The translations under genes were made by a program, and so were the position numbers. The notes below the pieces were generated by a model. That model ran no database searches, was not told the origin of the DNA, and saw only the letters and a program-made list of their open reading frames with translations. Positions 9,483 through 18,805 of a DNA stretch of 64,000 bases are shown one piece after another. Where the stretch lies: positions 62,001-126,000 of the forward strand of contig JAEUUC010000013.1 in NCBI GenBank assembly GCA_016787665.1, in the 5' to 3' direction. This DNA comes from Cyclobacteriaceae bacterium (GTDB lineage Bacteria > Bacteroidota > Bacteroidia > Cytophagales > Cyclobacteriaceae). Every line of letters starts with the position of its first letter. Positions within the stretch are counted from its first letter, which is position 1.

Positions 9483-10864
9483 CGATCGATCAATACGATA
9501 ACGTGTACTTCCTCGGCATTGGCGGCATCGGCATGAGTGCGCTGGCGCGTTGGTTCCGCCACAAGGGCATGCGCGTGGCTGGCTACGACCGCACGCCCAC
9601 AGCCCTTACCCACGAACTGATCGAAGAAGGAATGGAATTGCACTTTGATGATCGGGTGGAACTCATTCCGGGCAATCTCACGCGGGAGAAGACGCTGGTC
9701 ATCTTTACACCGGCTATTCCGAAGGATCACAAGGAACACGCGTACCTGCGCGAAAATGGGTTTACCATTCTGAAACGCTCCGAGGTTCTTGGACTGCTCA
9801 CCCGCAGCTACCGCACCATTGCGGTGGCCGGCACGCATGGCAAAACAACAACCTCGTCCCTGATTGCACACATACTCAAATCTGCGGGCCAGAATATGGT
9901 CGCATTTTTGGGCGGCATTACAACCAACTATGAGTCGAACCTGGTGATGCACGGGCAGGTAAATGAAAACACCTGGGTGGTTGCGGAAGCGGATGAGTAT
10001 GACCGCTCGTTCCTGCGTTTGTTTCCGCATGTGGCCGTGGTTACCTCGGCCGATGCCGACCACCTCGACATTTATGGCGATCATCAATCGATGCTGAAGT
10101 CGTATCGCGATTTTATCGGGCAGGTGCATCATCATGGCTATCTGTTTATTCATGAGTCCATTGCCGAATTGGCAAAAGGAATAGAAAATATTACGGTTCA
10201 GACCTACGGTACGAGCCAGGGACAATTTTTTGCCGACCGGATTGTAGCTCAAGGTGGATTTTTTGAATTCGATCTGAAGGGCTTTGCCCAGACGATTGAG
10301 AAGATTCAGCTCGGTGTCCCTGGTTTTCACAACATGGAGAATGCGATTGCGGCAACGCTGGTGGCCAAGCAGATTGGCATTGGCGATGACGTGATCCGGC
10401 AGGCGTTGGCCAGTTTCAAAGGCGTGAAACGCAGATTCGAGTTTGTGGTGAAGAACGATCGCTGCGTGTACATTGATGACTACGCGCATCACCCCACCGA
10501 GATTGAGGCTTTCCTGCGTTCGCTGAAATCAATGTATGCCGGCCGCAAGCTGACCGTTGTGTTTCAGCCACACCTGTTCACCCGCACGCGCGATTTTGCC
10601 GGGGGATTTTCGAAGAGCCTCAGCCTGGCCGATGAAGTGCTGCTGATGGACATCTACCCGGCCCGGGAAGAGCCAATTGCCGGTGTTACAGCCGATATGC
10701 TGTTCCCGGCCATAACAAGCCCGGTAAAAATTCGCTGCGGCAAAAAGGACCTGTTGGAGAAACTGGAAGATTTGGATGTGGACGTGCTGGCCACGGTGGG
10801 AGCGGGCGACATCGACACCTTGGTTAAGCCGATAAAAGAAATGCTGAAGAAGAAATACGAATGA
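9479..10864 (+). CDS. murC: UDP-N-acetylmuramate:L-alanine ligase
   Basis: First Mur ligase, adding L-alanine to UDP-MurNAc. N-terminal UDP-binding motif FLGIGGIGMSALA (about residues 10-22), ATP P-loop GTHGKTTTS near 119, EADEYDRSF near 170 and the DDYAHHPTEIEA motif near 340 identify it. The GTG start at 9479 overlaps the murG stop by 4 bases. 461 aa. Confidence 0.95.
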   Translation: MTIDQYDNVYFLGIGGIGMSALARWFRHKGMRVAGYDRTPTALTHELIEEGMELHFDDRVELIPGNLTREKTLVIFTPAIPKDHKEHAYLRENGFTILKRSEVLGLLTRSYRTIAVAGTHGKTTTSSLIAHILKSAGQNMVAFLGGITTNYESNLVMHGQVNENTWVVAEADEYDRSFLRLFPHVAVVTSADADHLDIYGDHQSMLKSYRDFIGQVHHHGYLFIHESIAELAKGIENITVQTYGTSQGQFFADRIVAQGGFFEFDLKGFAQTIEKIQLGVPGFHNMENAIAATLVAKQIGIGDDVIRQALASFKGVKRRFEFVVKNDRCVYIDDYAHHPTEIEAFLRSLKSMYAGRKLTVVFQPHLFTRTRDFAGGFSKSLSLADEVLLMDIYPAREEPIAGVTADMLFPAITSPVKIRCGKKDLLEKLEDLDVDVLATVGAGDIDTLVKPIKEMLKKKYE

Positions 10865-11625
10865 AGGGCTCGTTTCACATACGGAAGGAAATTAAAGTAG
10901 CCGTGGCGCTGGTGATGGTGTCTGGCCTCATTGCCTTTAGTGAACGGCAGCGGGGCGGCCTCGTATGCAAGGACATTACCATTGAACTGGATAATGTACA
11001 CGAGAACCATTTTATAGATGAGGCCGATGTGATGAAACTCGTGGAGAGCAGTGGTGTGCCGTTGAAAGGTTCCCACTTGTCGCGTTTGGATTTGCGTGCC
11101 GTAGAAGAAAAAATCAAGTACGATCGTCATATCCGCGATGCCGAGTTGTTTACCGATCTGAAAGGCAACCTGGTAGTTAATGTAGAGTTGCGCAGGCCCA
11201 TCGCCCGAATTGTTCAGGAAGATGCTCCTGATGCTTACATCGCAGAAGATGGCACCATCATGAGTGTTTCGGAGCGCTACACCTCACGGGTGTTGCTCCT
11301 CAGCGGCCCGTATGTAAAAAAACTCATTGACATGGATAACCTGAACACAACCGAGGAAGGCCGGCAGATGATGGAAATGCTGGAGTATGTGCGGGAAGAT
11401 CGCTTCTGGAACGCGCAGGTGGCGCAACTGGATATCGCAGCGAACGGCAAGATTACGATCTACCCGCAGATTACCGGCCAACGCGTGGAGTTCGGAAAGC
11501 CGGAAAACATAGAAACAAAGTTCGATAAGCTCATGGTGTTCTACCGCGAAATTCTACCCCAGCGTGGCTGGACGAGATATCAGCGGGTGAACCTTGAATT
11601 TGAAGGACAGGTAATAGCCGAATAA
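10861..11625 (+). CDS. ftsQ: Cell division protein FtsQ
   Basis: Bitopic division protein of 254 aa: short cytoplasmic N-terminus, one membrane segment (about residues 12-28), then a periplasmic POTRA-like region (paired strands ending near RDAELFTDLKGNLVVNVELRRP is split here as RDAELFTDLKGN then LVVNVELRRP) and a beta domain. It recruits FtsL and other divisome parts. Sequence conservation is low in this family; position between murC and ftsA makes the call firm. The ATG overlaps the murC stop by 4 bases. Confidence 0.88.
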   Translation: MKGSFHIRKEIKVAVALVMVSGLIAFSERQRGGLVCKDITIELDNVHENHFIDEADVMKLVESSGVPLKGSHLSRLDLRAVEEKIKYDRHIRDAELFTDLKGNLVVNVELRRPIARIVQEDAPDAYIAEDGTIMSVSERYTSRVLLLSGPYVKKLIDMDNLNTTEEGRQMMEMLEYVREDRFWNAQVAQLDIAANGKITIYPQITGQRVEFGKPENIETKFDKLMVFYREILPQRGWTRYQRVNLEFEGQVIAE

Positions 11626-11669
11626 CCCAAACAACAGAGAACCAAACAACCACTAAAACATAGCATCGT

Positions 11670-12980
11670 ATGGAAAATAGTAAAATAGTAGTCGGCCTCG
11701 ATATCGGTACAACCAAGATTTGTGCCATCGTAGGCCGCAAAAACGAGTTCGGGAAACTCGAAGTACTCGGCATGGGCAAAGCAGAAAGCGAGGGCGTGAT
11801 CAAAGGCATTGTCGTGAATATTGATAAGACGGTGTTTGCCATTGAAAAGGCCATCAAAGAAGCCAGCGACATGTCGGGCATTGACATTGGTGTGGTGAAT
11901 GTCGGCATTGCGGGCCAGCACATCCGCAGTTCCATCCACCACAACAGCATGCTGCGCGATTCCAAAGAAGGTGAGATCACCATCGAAGACGTGAGCCGCC
12001 TGACGGAGGATATGTACCGCATGGTAGTGCCCAGTGGCAGCGAAATCATTCACGTGATGCCGCAAGATTATACCGTGGACTATGAGGAAGGCATCAAGGA
12101 TCCGGTGGGTATGAGTGGCGTGCGTCTTGAAGCCGACTTCCATGTGATCACCGCGCAAACCAGCGCCATCAATAACATCAACAAATGCGTGCGCAGGGGA
12201 GGGTTGGAGATTGATGATCTGATCCTTGAACCGCTGGCCTCCAGCCTGGCCGTACTCAGCGAGGAAGAGAAAGAAGCCGGTGTCTGCCTCATCGACATTG
12301 GCGGAGGCACGACCGACATTGCCATCTTCTACGATAATATCATTCGTCACACGGCCGTTATTCCGTTTGGTGGTAACATCCTCACCACCGACATCCAGCA
12401 CGGATTGCAAGTGATGTCCAAGCAAGCCGAGCAGTTGAAGACGCGCTTTGGCAAGGCCATAGCCGAAGAAGCAAGCCCGAATGAGATTGTATCCATCCCG
12501 GGCATTCGCAACCGCACGGCCAAGGAGATCTCGGTCAAGAACCTGTCAAATATTATTCAGGCCCGCATGGAAGAAATCATTGAGATGGCCCATGCGGAAA
12601 TCATCAGTTCCGGCTTTGAGAATCGGTTAGCGGGTGGCATCGTGATCACCGGTGGTGGCTCGCAGCTGGCGAACCTCAAGCAACTGGTCGAGTATATGAC
12701 CGGCATGGACACCCGTATCGGTTACCCGAATGAACACCTCGGCAAAGGCAAGATTGAAGCGGTGAAGAGCCCGATGTATGCCACAGCCGTGGGCCTGGTA
12801 CTGGCCGGTTTCCGCTCGCTGGATGAGCGTGATGAACGCTACAAGGAGGCCAAGGCCGTGGTGAAGCAGCAGCCGGTGAAGCAACGCAAGAGCGCGCTCA
12901 CGGGCGATTTCTTCACCAACATCCTGAACAAGACGAAAGGACTGCTCATCGATGACCTCGGTGAGAAAAACGAATACTAA
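11670..12980 (+). CDS. ftsA: Cell division actin-like protein FtsA
   Basis: Actin-fold ATPase that tethers FtsZ filaments to the membrane. Phosphate-1 motif VGLDIGTTKICAIVG at the N-terminus, phosphate-2 motif LIDIGGGTTDIAIF near residue 210 and adenosine motif GIVITGGGSQLANL near 315 are seen. The C-terminus has an amphipathic membrane-targeting helix (around FFTNILNKTKGLLID). Separated from ftsQ by 44 A-rich bases, the first real gap of the cluster, so an internal promoter is possible but I see no clear one. Confidence 0.95.
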   Translation: MENSKIVVGLDIGTTKICAIVGRKNEFGKLEVLGMGKAESEGVIKGIVVNIDKTVFAIEKAIKEASDMSGIDIGVVNVGIAGQHIRSSIHHNSMLRDSKEGEITIEDVSRLTEDMYRMVVPSGSEIIHVMPQDYTVDYEEGIKDPVGMSGVRLEADFHVITAQTSAINNINKCVRRGGLEIDDLILEPLASSLAVLSEEEKEAGVCLIDIGGGTTDIAIFYDNIIRHTAVIPFGGNILTTDIQHGLQVMSKQAEQLKTRFGKAIAEEASPNEIVSIPGIRNRTAKEISVKNLSNIIQARMEEIIEMAHAEIISSGFENRLAGGIVITGGGSQLANLKQLVEYMTGMDTRIGYPNEHLGKGKIEAVKSPMYATAVGLVLAGFRSLDERDERYKEAKAVVKQQPVKQRKSALTGDFFTNILNKTKGLLIDDLGEKNEY

Positions 12981-13001
12981 CCACCATAAATAAACACAGT
13001 C

Positions 13002-14654
13002 ATGTTTGATTCATCGTACAAGTTTGATCTGCCGAAGCACCACAAGTCCATTATCAAAGTAGTGGGCGTTGGCGGTGGCGGAAGCAATGCGGTCAACCAC
13101 ATGTTTCGCCAGGGCATCAAGGATGTCGAGTTTGTGGTGGCCAACACAGATTTGCAGGCGCTCAACAGCAGCCCTGTTCCCCACAAACTTCAGTTAGGCG
13201 TTAACCTCACCGAAGGGTTGGGGTGTGGCGCCAATCCGGAAGTTGGGCGGGCAGCCGCGCTGGAGAGCAAAGACCAGATTCGCGAAATGCTGTCGGGCAC
13301 CAAAATGGTGTTCGTTACTGCGGGTATGGGTGGCGGCACCGGAACGGGTGCAGCCCCGGTGATCGCCAAGATTGCCAAGGACATGGACATTCTCACCGTG
13401 GGAATCGTGACCGTCCCGTTCTCCTTCGAAGGCAAGAAAAAGACGGGTCAGGCACAGGCCGGCATCGAGGCGCTGCGGTCAAGCTGCGACACGGTACTGG
13501 TCATTCTCAACGACAAACTGCGTGAGATCTATGGCAACCTCGCCATTGGCCAGGCGTTTGGCGAAGCCGACACGGTGCTGACCACAGCCGCTAAAGGCAT
13601 TGCGGAAATAATTACCCTCGCGGGTTATGTCAATGTCGACTTCCAGGATGTGCGCACGGTGATGTTGAATGCCGGTGCTGCGGTGATGGGCTCGGCCGAA
13701 ACGCGGGGCGAAGGCCGCGCAATCAAGGCTGCGCAGCAGGCTCTTGCCTCTCCGCTGCTTGACAACCGCGATATCATGGGCGCGAAAAAGATTCTGTTGT
13801 CCATTATCTCAGGCGAAGAAGCTGAATTGCAGATGGACGAGCTGTCCACCATTACCGAATACATTCAACAGCAGGCGGGTGATGAAGCCGAAGTTATTTT
13901 CGGCCACGGTGTAGATTCCACCTTGGGCGACCGCATTCGCGTAACGGTAATTGCTACCGGTTTCCGTGCCGAAGGCAAAACCGTTCGCAAGGACGACAAG
14001 AAAGTGATGGAGTTGGACAAAAGCCAAATCTCGCTCTTTGGCGGTGTAGACAACTCGGTGAACCAGCGCATGGATGAGCCTGAATTACGCGTTGTGGAAA
14101 TGCCGGTGAACCAGACTCCGGAGATGCCGACCAAACATACGACTACGATCAGCGACAAGCCGATTCTCCAGCCGGAGGACAAGCCCCTGTACATCAAACC
14201 GGAGGAGAAGCCGTTTGTGCCCGAAGAACCTCAGGAAGAGCGTTCGTTTACGTTGTTTGAAAGGCCGGTGCCGGTGGCAAAGTGGGACGATGAGGACGAA
14301 ACCGAGGAGGGCGATGACAGCCTGTTCGGCAGCGATGATGATGAGTTCTCGGTGGGCAAGGAACCCTCGGCCGATCAGATCATTAATGAGGAAGGGCTGA
14401 TGGAGTATCGCAGAACCAAGGAACGTCTCGCGCAGCAGGCCCGCGAACGCAGAGCCAAACTTAAAGCGGACAAGAAGCCCGAGATGACCAAGGAGGAGTT
14501 TAACAACAAGTGGACGGTACCTGCGTACCTGAGAAGGGGCGTGAAGATGGAAAATGTTCCCCACTCGTCAGAAAATTTTGTGTCCCGCTACAACCTGAAT
14601 GACGACAATCAGGTGCTGGGCAACAATAAGTTCTTACACGATAATGTGGATTAA
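13002..14654 (+). CDS. ftsZ: Tubulin-like cell division GTPase FtsZ
   Basis: Forms the Z ring. GTP-binding signature GGGTGTGAAP near residue 110 and N-terminal VVGVGGGGSNAVNHM loop are intact. The GTPase body ends near residue 320 and is followed by a long, acidic, proline-rich linker of about 180 residues (rich in E, D, P and K), so the protein is 550 aa, longer than the roughly 380-400 aa of Proteobacteria but normal for Bacteroidota. The conserved C-terminal peptide that binds FtsA is VPAYLRRGVKM, followed by a 35-residue tail. Last gene of the operon. Confidence 0.96.
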   Translation: MFDSSYKFDLPKHHKSIIKVVGVGGGGSNAVNHMFRQGIKDVEFVVANTDLQALNSSPVPHKLQLGVNLTEGLGCGANPEVGRAAALESKDQIREMLSGTKMVFVTAGMGGGTGTGAAPVIAKIAKDMDILTVGIVTVPFSFEGKKKTGQAQAGIEALRSSCDTVLVILNDKLREIYGNLAIGQAFGEADTVLTTAAKGIAEIITLAGYVNVDFQDVRTVMLNAGAAVMGSAETRGEGRAIKAAQQALASPLLDNRDIMGAKKILLSIISGEEAELQMDELSTITEYIQQQAGDEAEVIFGHGVDSTLGDRIRVTVIATGFRAEGKTVRKDDKKVMELDKSQISLFGGVDNSVNQRMDEPELRVVEMPVNQTPEMPTKHTTTISDKPILQPEDKPLYIKPEEKPFVPEEPQEERSFTLFERPVPVAKWDDEDETEEGDDSLFGSDDDEFSVGKEPSADQIINEEGLMEYRRTKERLAQQARERRAKLKADKKPEMTKEEFNNKWTVPAYLRRGVKMENVPHSSENFVSRYNLNDDNQVLGNNKFLHDNVD

Positions 14655-14660
14655 TTACTT

Positions 14661-14710
14661 CACCCCGTCCGTGGGACACCCCTCTCTTGTGGGGAGAGCG
14701 GCCTGGGGTG
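14661..14710. repeat. REP-like palindromic intergenic element
   Basis: Seven bases after ftsZ. Outer arms CACCCC (14661-14666) and GGGGTG (14705-14710) enclose inner arms CTCTC (14682-14686) and GAGAG (14694-14698). Such nested GC-rich palindromes are typical of dispersed extragenic repeats; a genome-wide copy count is not possible from this window. Confidence 0.45.
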
Positions 14711-14880
14711 AGGGAGAAGATATGGCATATCCGGCACGACTGGTATTTACTCCATTCGTAGTGGTTGTTGGTGGTAAATAATTTTTTGCCGGTGCCGGAG
14801 TGCCTTCTTTTTGATCGGTGAGTGTTGCTTAAAGCAGTTTCGATTTTTTGCTGCGCCCGATCAAAGGTTTTTTAAGCTGG

Positions 14881-14913
14881 AAAGCCGAACGCTATGGTTC
14901 GGCTTTCTTTTTT
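14881..14913 (+). terminator. Rho-independent terminator downstream of the dcw cluster
   Basis: Perfect 10-bp stem AAAGCCGAAC / GTTCGGCTTT with the 6-base loop GCTATG, then CTTTTTT. It lies about 230 bases after the ftsZ stop and 20 bases before the next gene, and is oriented to end the long + strand transcript. Because of its position it must precede or attenuate transcription of the hydrolase gene at 14934. Confidence 0.85.
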
Positions 14914-14933
14914 ACCTTGTCGAAAACTTAGCT

Positions 14934-15950
14934 ATGTCAAAGCGTACGGTCTTTATCTCGTTTCCCATTCTGCTCCTGGTCGGTGTGTATTTTTTAGGAC
15001 CAACACCGGAGCGCCCCAAATATTCCAATACCATGCCGGTGGTGCCGCAGGCAGCCGATGATCTGGAGCGCTATGTACAGCAGCAGGAAGCCCGCCACGT
15101 GCTGAAGCCGGATAACGAAGCCCGTATTGTGTGGGCCGATTCCACCCGCAGCCGCACGCGCTACAGCGTGGTGTATCTTCATGGCTTCTCGGCTTCGCAG
15201 AAGGAGGGCGACCCCGTGCATCGGGATTTTGCGAAAAGCTTTGGAGCTAATTTGTATCTCGCCCGCCTGGCCGACCATGGCATTGATACTACGGAACAAT
15301 TGCAGTTGTTTACGCCCGACCGGTTTTGGCAGTCGGCTAAAGAGGCATTGGCGATTGGCCGCGCGCTGGGCGATAGCGTGATACTGGTCAGCACGTCCAC
15401 CGGGGGCACGGTTGCGCTTTTGCTGGCGGCCACTTTCCCGCAGCAGGTGTTCGCCCTGATTAATCTTTCGCCCAACATTGCCATCAATGACGGTAATGCG
15501 TGGTTGCTCAACAACCCCTGGGGCTTACAAATTGCCCGGTTGGTGATTGGCAGCGACTATCAGCAAATACCGTACGACTCCACCCGCCAGGTGTATTGGA
15601 ATGGAAAATACCGGCTGGAGTCGATTGTACAGTTGCAGGAAATGGTGGAGACGAGCATGACGGAAAAAACGTTTCAGGCGGTGACTTGCCCCTCCTTGAC
15701 ACTCTATTATTATAAGAGCGAAACCGAACAGGACCCCACCGTGAAAGTCTCCGCCATGCTGGAGATGCATGAGCAATTGGGAACACCAGCCGACCTGAAA
15801 GAAGCCATTGCGGTACCCGGAGCCGGTGCCCACGTCATCGGTTCTTCTTTGGTATCCAAAGACATCGAAAAAGTGAAACAGGAGATGGAACGCTTCGCGG
15901 TGGGGAAATTGCGAATGACGAAGCTTAACGGAGTTCCGGCAAACCCGTGA
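14934..15950 (+). CDS. Alpha/beta hydrolase, membrane-anchored or secreted
   Basis: 338 aa from ATG 14934; an earlier in-frame start at 14811 would run through the terminator and is unlikely. N-terminal hydrophobic segment (VFISFPILLLVGVYFLG) is an uncleaved anchor or signal. Alpha/beta hydrolase fold: oxyanion strand VVYLHGFSAS near residue 80, nucleophile elbow VSTSTGG near 155 (S-x-S-x-G variant of GxSxG), and a late histidine in GAHVIG near 300. Substrate unknown; resembles lysophospholipase/carboxylesterase-like proteins of Bacteroidota. Confidence 0.75.
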   Translation: MSKRTVFISFPILLLVGVYFLGPTPERPKYSNTMPVVPQAADDLERYVQQQEARHVLKPDNEARIVWADSTRSRTRYSVVYLHGFSASQKEGDPVHRDFAKSFGANLYLARLADHGIDTTEQLQLFTPDRFWQSAKEALAIGRALGDSVILVSTSTGGTVALLLAATFPQQVFALINLSPNIAINDGNAWLLNNPWGLQIARLVIGSDYQQIPYDSTRQVYWNGKYRLESIVQLQEMVETSMTEKTFQAVTCPSLTLYYYKSETEQDPTVKVSAMLEMHEQLGTPADLKEAIAVPGAGAHVIGSSLVSKDIEKVKQEMERFAVGKLRMTKLNGVPANP

Positions 15951-16721
15951 TCAGCCTTTCACCCACTCCACAATCAGGTGTTTGCTCAGCAGCACCCCGG
16001 TTGACGTATTAAGTTGAAAGATCTCCGTGAGTGCCGTTCGCTGCTCGGGGTGCGCGTGCAGTTGCCTTCGGTAGTTGCGCCAACTGAAGAACCAGATCAG
16101 CGGATACGTGATCAGGAGCAATTGCGAGGTGGAGCTCACGCGTGTCTTCACCACGCGGTCGATCCGCAAGCCTTGAAGAGCAGCCAGTAACCGCAAACGA
16201 AGCAAACCGCTGAGAAAAATTTTCCCGAAATAGCCATCCGTGCGGCCGGGCCAACGGACAAAGGCATCGTGCTCATTGGGCAGGGGCGTGCTGTAGTGCT
16301 CACTTTCGCCCAGGAATTGGGCAAACCGGCTGCGCAGCGAAGATGTATTAGGTGTGGTGAGCAACAGGCGCCCCCCGGTTTTCAAGATGCGGGCCGTTTC
16401 GCGGAAGAAGTGATGTTGATCCGGCAGATGCTCGATGGTTTCCGAACAGATGACGATGTCAGCTGCGGCATCAGCAATGGGGAAAGGCTTCTGAAGATCG
16501 ATCTTTTCGCAGTGAAGATCGCTGCGTTTGTTTTGTTCCGGGAAAAGATCAAAAAGGTGGGCGTGGGCGCCCTGCGCCTGAAACAACCCTGCGATGTAGC
16601 CGCTGCCGGCCGATAAGTCGTACACCGACTTGCCGGGCAATTGACGGGCGTGAACCTTTACGTAGTCTTCAAAATAGTCCAGCGCGAGCTGGCGGGAGTG
16701 AGGCACTTCGGGCTGCGCCAT
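15951..16721 (-). CDS. Class I SAM-dependent methyltransferase
   Basis: 256 aa. Rossmann-fold methyltransferase: SAM motif I is seen as VYDLSAGSGYIAGLF (about residues 39-53), the acidic loop DLFPE near 63, and motif IV/post II CSETIEHLPD near 95-105, the pattern of the methyltransferase-11/UbiG-like group. The C-terminal half has a hydrophobic stretch (LLLITYPLIWFFSW) that suggests membrane association. It sits 1 base upstream of nothing else on this strand, being the last gene after kdsB and nfeD, so a role in envelope or lipid modification is plausible but inferred from neighbours only. Confidence 0.75.
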   Translation of the reverse strand: MAQPEVPHSRQLALDYFEDYVKVHARQLPGKSVYDLSAGSGYIAGLFQAQGAHAHLFDLFPEQNKRSDLHCEKIDLQKPFPIADAAADIVICSETIEHLPDQHHFFRETARILKTGGRLLLTTPNTSSLRSRFAQFLGESEHYSTPLPNEHDAFVRWPGRTDGYFGKIFLSGLLRLRLLAALQGLRIDRVVKTRVSSTSQLLLITYPLIWFFSWRNYRRQLHAHPEQRTALTEIFQLNTSTGVLLSKHLIVEWVKG

Positions 16722-16722
16722 G

Positions 16723-17466
16723 TCAGGTGCGGGCTTTTAGAATTTCCAATGCGCGGGGTACATCGGCCGGAGTATCGATGCCGAACGATTCGCGATCGGT
16801 CTCAATTGTCTGGATTTTGAACCCGTTTTCCAGCCAGCGCAGTTGCTCCAGCGATTCTGCTTTTTCCAGGGCCGAGGCTTGCAGCTGGGTGATGCGCTCC
16901 AGGATATCGGCTCGGTAGGCATACAAACCCACGTGCTTAAAAAACTGGTGATACTGAATCCAGTCAGACTCCAACCGGTTGCGAACGTGGGGCACGGGCG
17001 AGCGACTGAACAGTAAAGCATTGCCGTGCACATCCAGCACTACTTTGGCTTCGCTTGGATTGAAAAGTTCGTCAGACGATGTTATTTTCTTGATGAGCGT
17101 GGCAATTTCCACGGAGCCATCGAGCCGGGCAGCGAGCAAATCAATCTGGTGAGCTTCGATGAAGGGCTCATCGCCCTGGATGTTGATGACATAGTCGTAG
17201 CGCGCGTTGAGGTTTTTCAAGGCCTCGAAACAGCGATCGGTGCCGCTGGGGTGGTCGGGTGAGGTGAGCACCGCGCGGCCGAACGTCTGCACGTGGTTGA
17301 AAATCTCTGCGTGGTCGGTCGCCACCACCACATCGGTGAGGTGGCGCGACTGGCGCGCGGCTTCGTACACCCAGCGAATCATTGATTTGCCGGCCAGCTC
17401 CACCAGCGGTTTGCCCGGGAAACGGCTGCTGGCGTAGCGCGCGGGGATGAGTCCGATGATTTTCAC
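16723..17466 (-). CDS. kdsB: 3-deoxy-manno-octulosonate cytidylyltransferase
   Basis: Activates KDO with CTP for attachment to lipid A in LPS synthesis. N-terminal nucleotide-binding loop IPARYASSRFPGKPL (residues about 7-21), VVATDHAEI near 48 and the INIQGDEPFI motif near 95 identify KdsB. 247 aa, standard length. Tightly packed between nfeD (1 base gap) and the methyltransferase gene, all on the - strand. Confidence 0.95.
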   Translation of the reverse strand: MKIIGLIPARYASSRFPGKPLVELAGKSMIRWVYEAARQSRHLTDVVVATDHAEIFNHVQTFGRAVLTSPDHPSGTDRCFEALKNLNARYDYVINIQGDEPFIEAHQIDLLAARLDGSVEIATLIKKITSSDELFNPSEAKVVLDVHGNALLFSRSPVPHVRNRLESDWIQYHQFFKHVGLYAYRADILERITQLQASALEKAESLEQLRWLENGFKIQTIETDRESFGIDTPADVPRALEILKART

Positions 17467-17467
17467 G

Positions 17468-18805
17468 TCAGCTCTTTTTTACTTTCAGGGTAACACCTTC
17501 GGAGCTGATGACTTCAATCGCTTCGCCTTTTTCAATGAACTCGCCACGGGTAAAGGCATCGTACAGCTGATTTTCGATCATCACCTTGCCGCTGGGACGC
17601 AGCACGGTATACGCGGTTCCTTTTTTGCCGACCAGCGCACTGGCCGAAGCGTTGACGGTGTAGCCCTCTTTACTTTCCTGGGTGTCGGTGAGCGCAATGC
17701 GCTTAAAGGCTTGTGTGTTGGACAAGCGCGCGCCCCCGAAGAAGAGCAGCAGCCCGCCACCCGCTATGCCGCCCAGCGTGGCGAAGGTGGCCACCACAAT
17801 GTCGCCCATCGGAACAAAATCGAAATTGAAGAAATCGTTGTTGAGCATGATGAGGATGAGCGACACCACGGTGAGCGTGATACCGGCCACACCCGCTACA
17901 CCAAAGCCGGGGATGACGAAAACCTCCACCACAATGAGCACCAGGCCAATGAACAGGGCAATGATTTCCCAATACTCGGCCAACCCGTTAAGGTAGTACG
18001 GCACCAGGTAGAGCACCAGGGCGACAATAGCCGCAAACAGCGGAAAGCCTACCCCGGGCGTTTGCAACTCGAAGTAAATGCCACCAATGATGATGAGGAT
18101 GAGAATGCCGCTGATGAACGGGTTGAGAAAGATGGCAATGATTTTTTCGGTGGCCCCGAGCCGAAACGTTTCGATGTCGTAATTGGTGACGTTGTTCTTT
18201 TTCAGAATCTCTTCGATCGAATCGACCTTGCCTTCGCAGTAGCCGTTTTCAATCGCTTCCGTTGTGGTAAACGTAATCACCTTGCCCGCTTCTTTTACGC
18301 TGTCAATGGCGATGCTCTGGTCCACCATACCCTCGGCAATGCGCGGGTCGCGGCCGTTCTCTTCGGCTGTGGAGCGCATGATGGAACGCATGTACGACTG
18401 GTACTTGTCGGGCGCGGCTTCACCACCGACACCTTCCACTACCGTGGCCGCCCCGATGCTGGCTCCCGGTGACATATAAATACTATCGCAGGCGATGGAG
18501 ATCAGTGCCCCGGCCGAGGCGGCATCGGAGTTGACGAATACCCAAATGGGTTTTTTTACGTCCATGATCATATCCACGATTTCCTTGGCATCGGTTAGGA
18601 TGCCGCCATAGGTATCCATGTCCACGATGATGTAGTCGGCTTTTGTTTTTTCGGCATGGGCCAGCGCCAGTTTGACGTAGCGCGTCATGCGCGGATCAAT
18701 TTCCGCCTTGATTTCCATCACCATCACTTTTTTCTTGTCCTGCGCCTGTACAAAAAGCGGCAACAGCAGCACGAACAGAACCCATACCCGATTATACATA
18801 TTCAC
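17468..18805 (-). CDS. nfeD: NfeD-family membrane serine protease (ClpP-class, SppA-like)
   Basis: 445 aa long-form NfeD. Signal peptide (VWVLFVLLLPLFVQAQ), then a ClpP/SppA-type protease domain with the nucleophile serine in SDAASAGALIS (about residue 97) and the probable general-base lysine further on; then four hydrophobic segments (about residues 215-345) and a C-terminal OB-fold NfeDC domain (GKKGTAYTVLRPSGKV). Family members act with stomatin/flotillin partners in membrane quality control; no partner gene is adjacent here. The start could be the third codon (MYNRV). Confidence 0.87.
   Translation of the reverse strand: MNMYNRVWVLFVLLLPLFVQAQDKKKVMVMEIKAEIDPRMTRYVKLALAHAEKTKADYIIVDMDTYGGILTDAKEIVDMIMDVKKPIWVFVNSDAASAGALISIACDSIYMSPGASIGAATVVEGVGGEAAPDKYQSYMRSIMRSTAEENGRDPRIAEGMVDQSIAIDSVKEAGKVITFTTTEAIENGYCEGKVDSIEEILKKNNVTNYDIETFRLGATEKIIAIFLNPFISGILILIIIGGIYFELQTPGVGFPLFAAIVALVLYLVPYYLNGLAEYWEIIALFIGLVLIVVEVFVIPGFGVAGVAGITLTVVSLILIMLNNDFFNFDFVPMGDIVVATFATLGGIAGGGLLLFFGGARLSNTQAFKRIALTDTQESKEGYTVNASASALVGKKGTAYTVLRPSGKVMIENQLYDAFTRGEFIEKGEAIEVISSEGVTLKVKKS

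Noticed and set aside
9269..10492. 407-aa open frame on the - strand over murG/murC
   Set aside because: Antisense to two genes with complete motifs; the composition is that of a shadow frame and no family pattern is visible.
17447..18472. 341-aa open frame on the + strand over nfeD
   Set aside because: Antisense to NfeD, low-complexity His/Asp/Glu-rich translation, no domain pattern.
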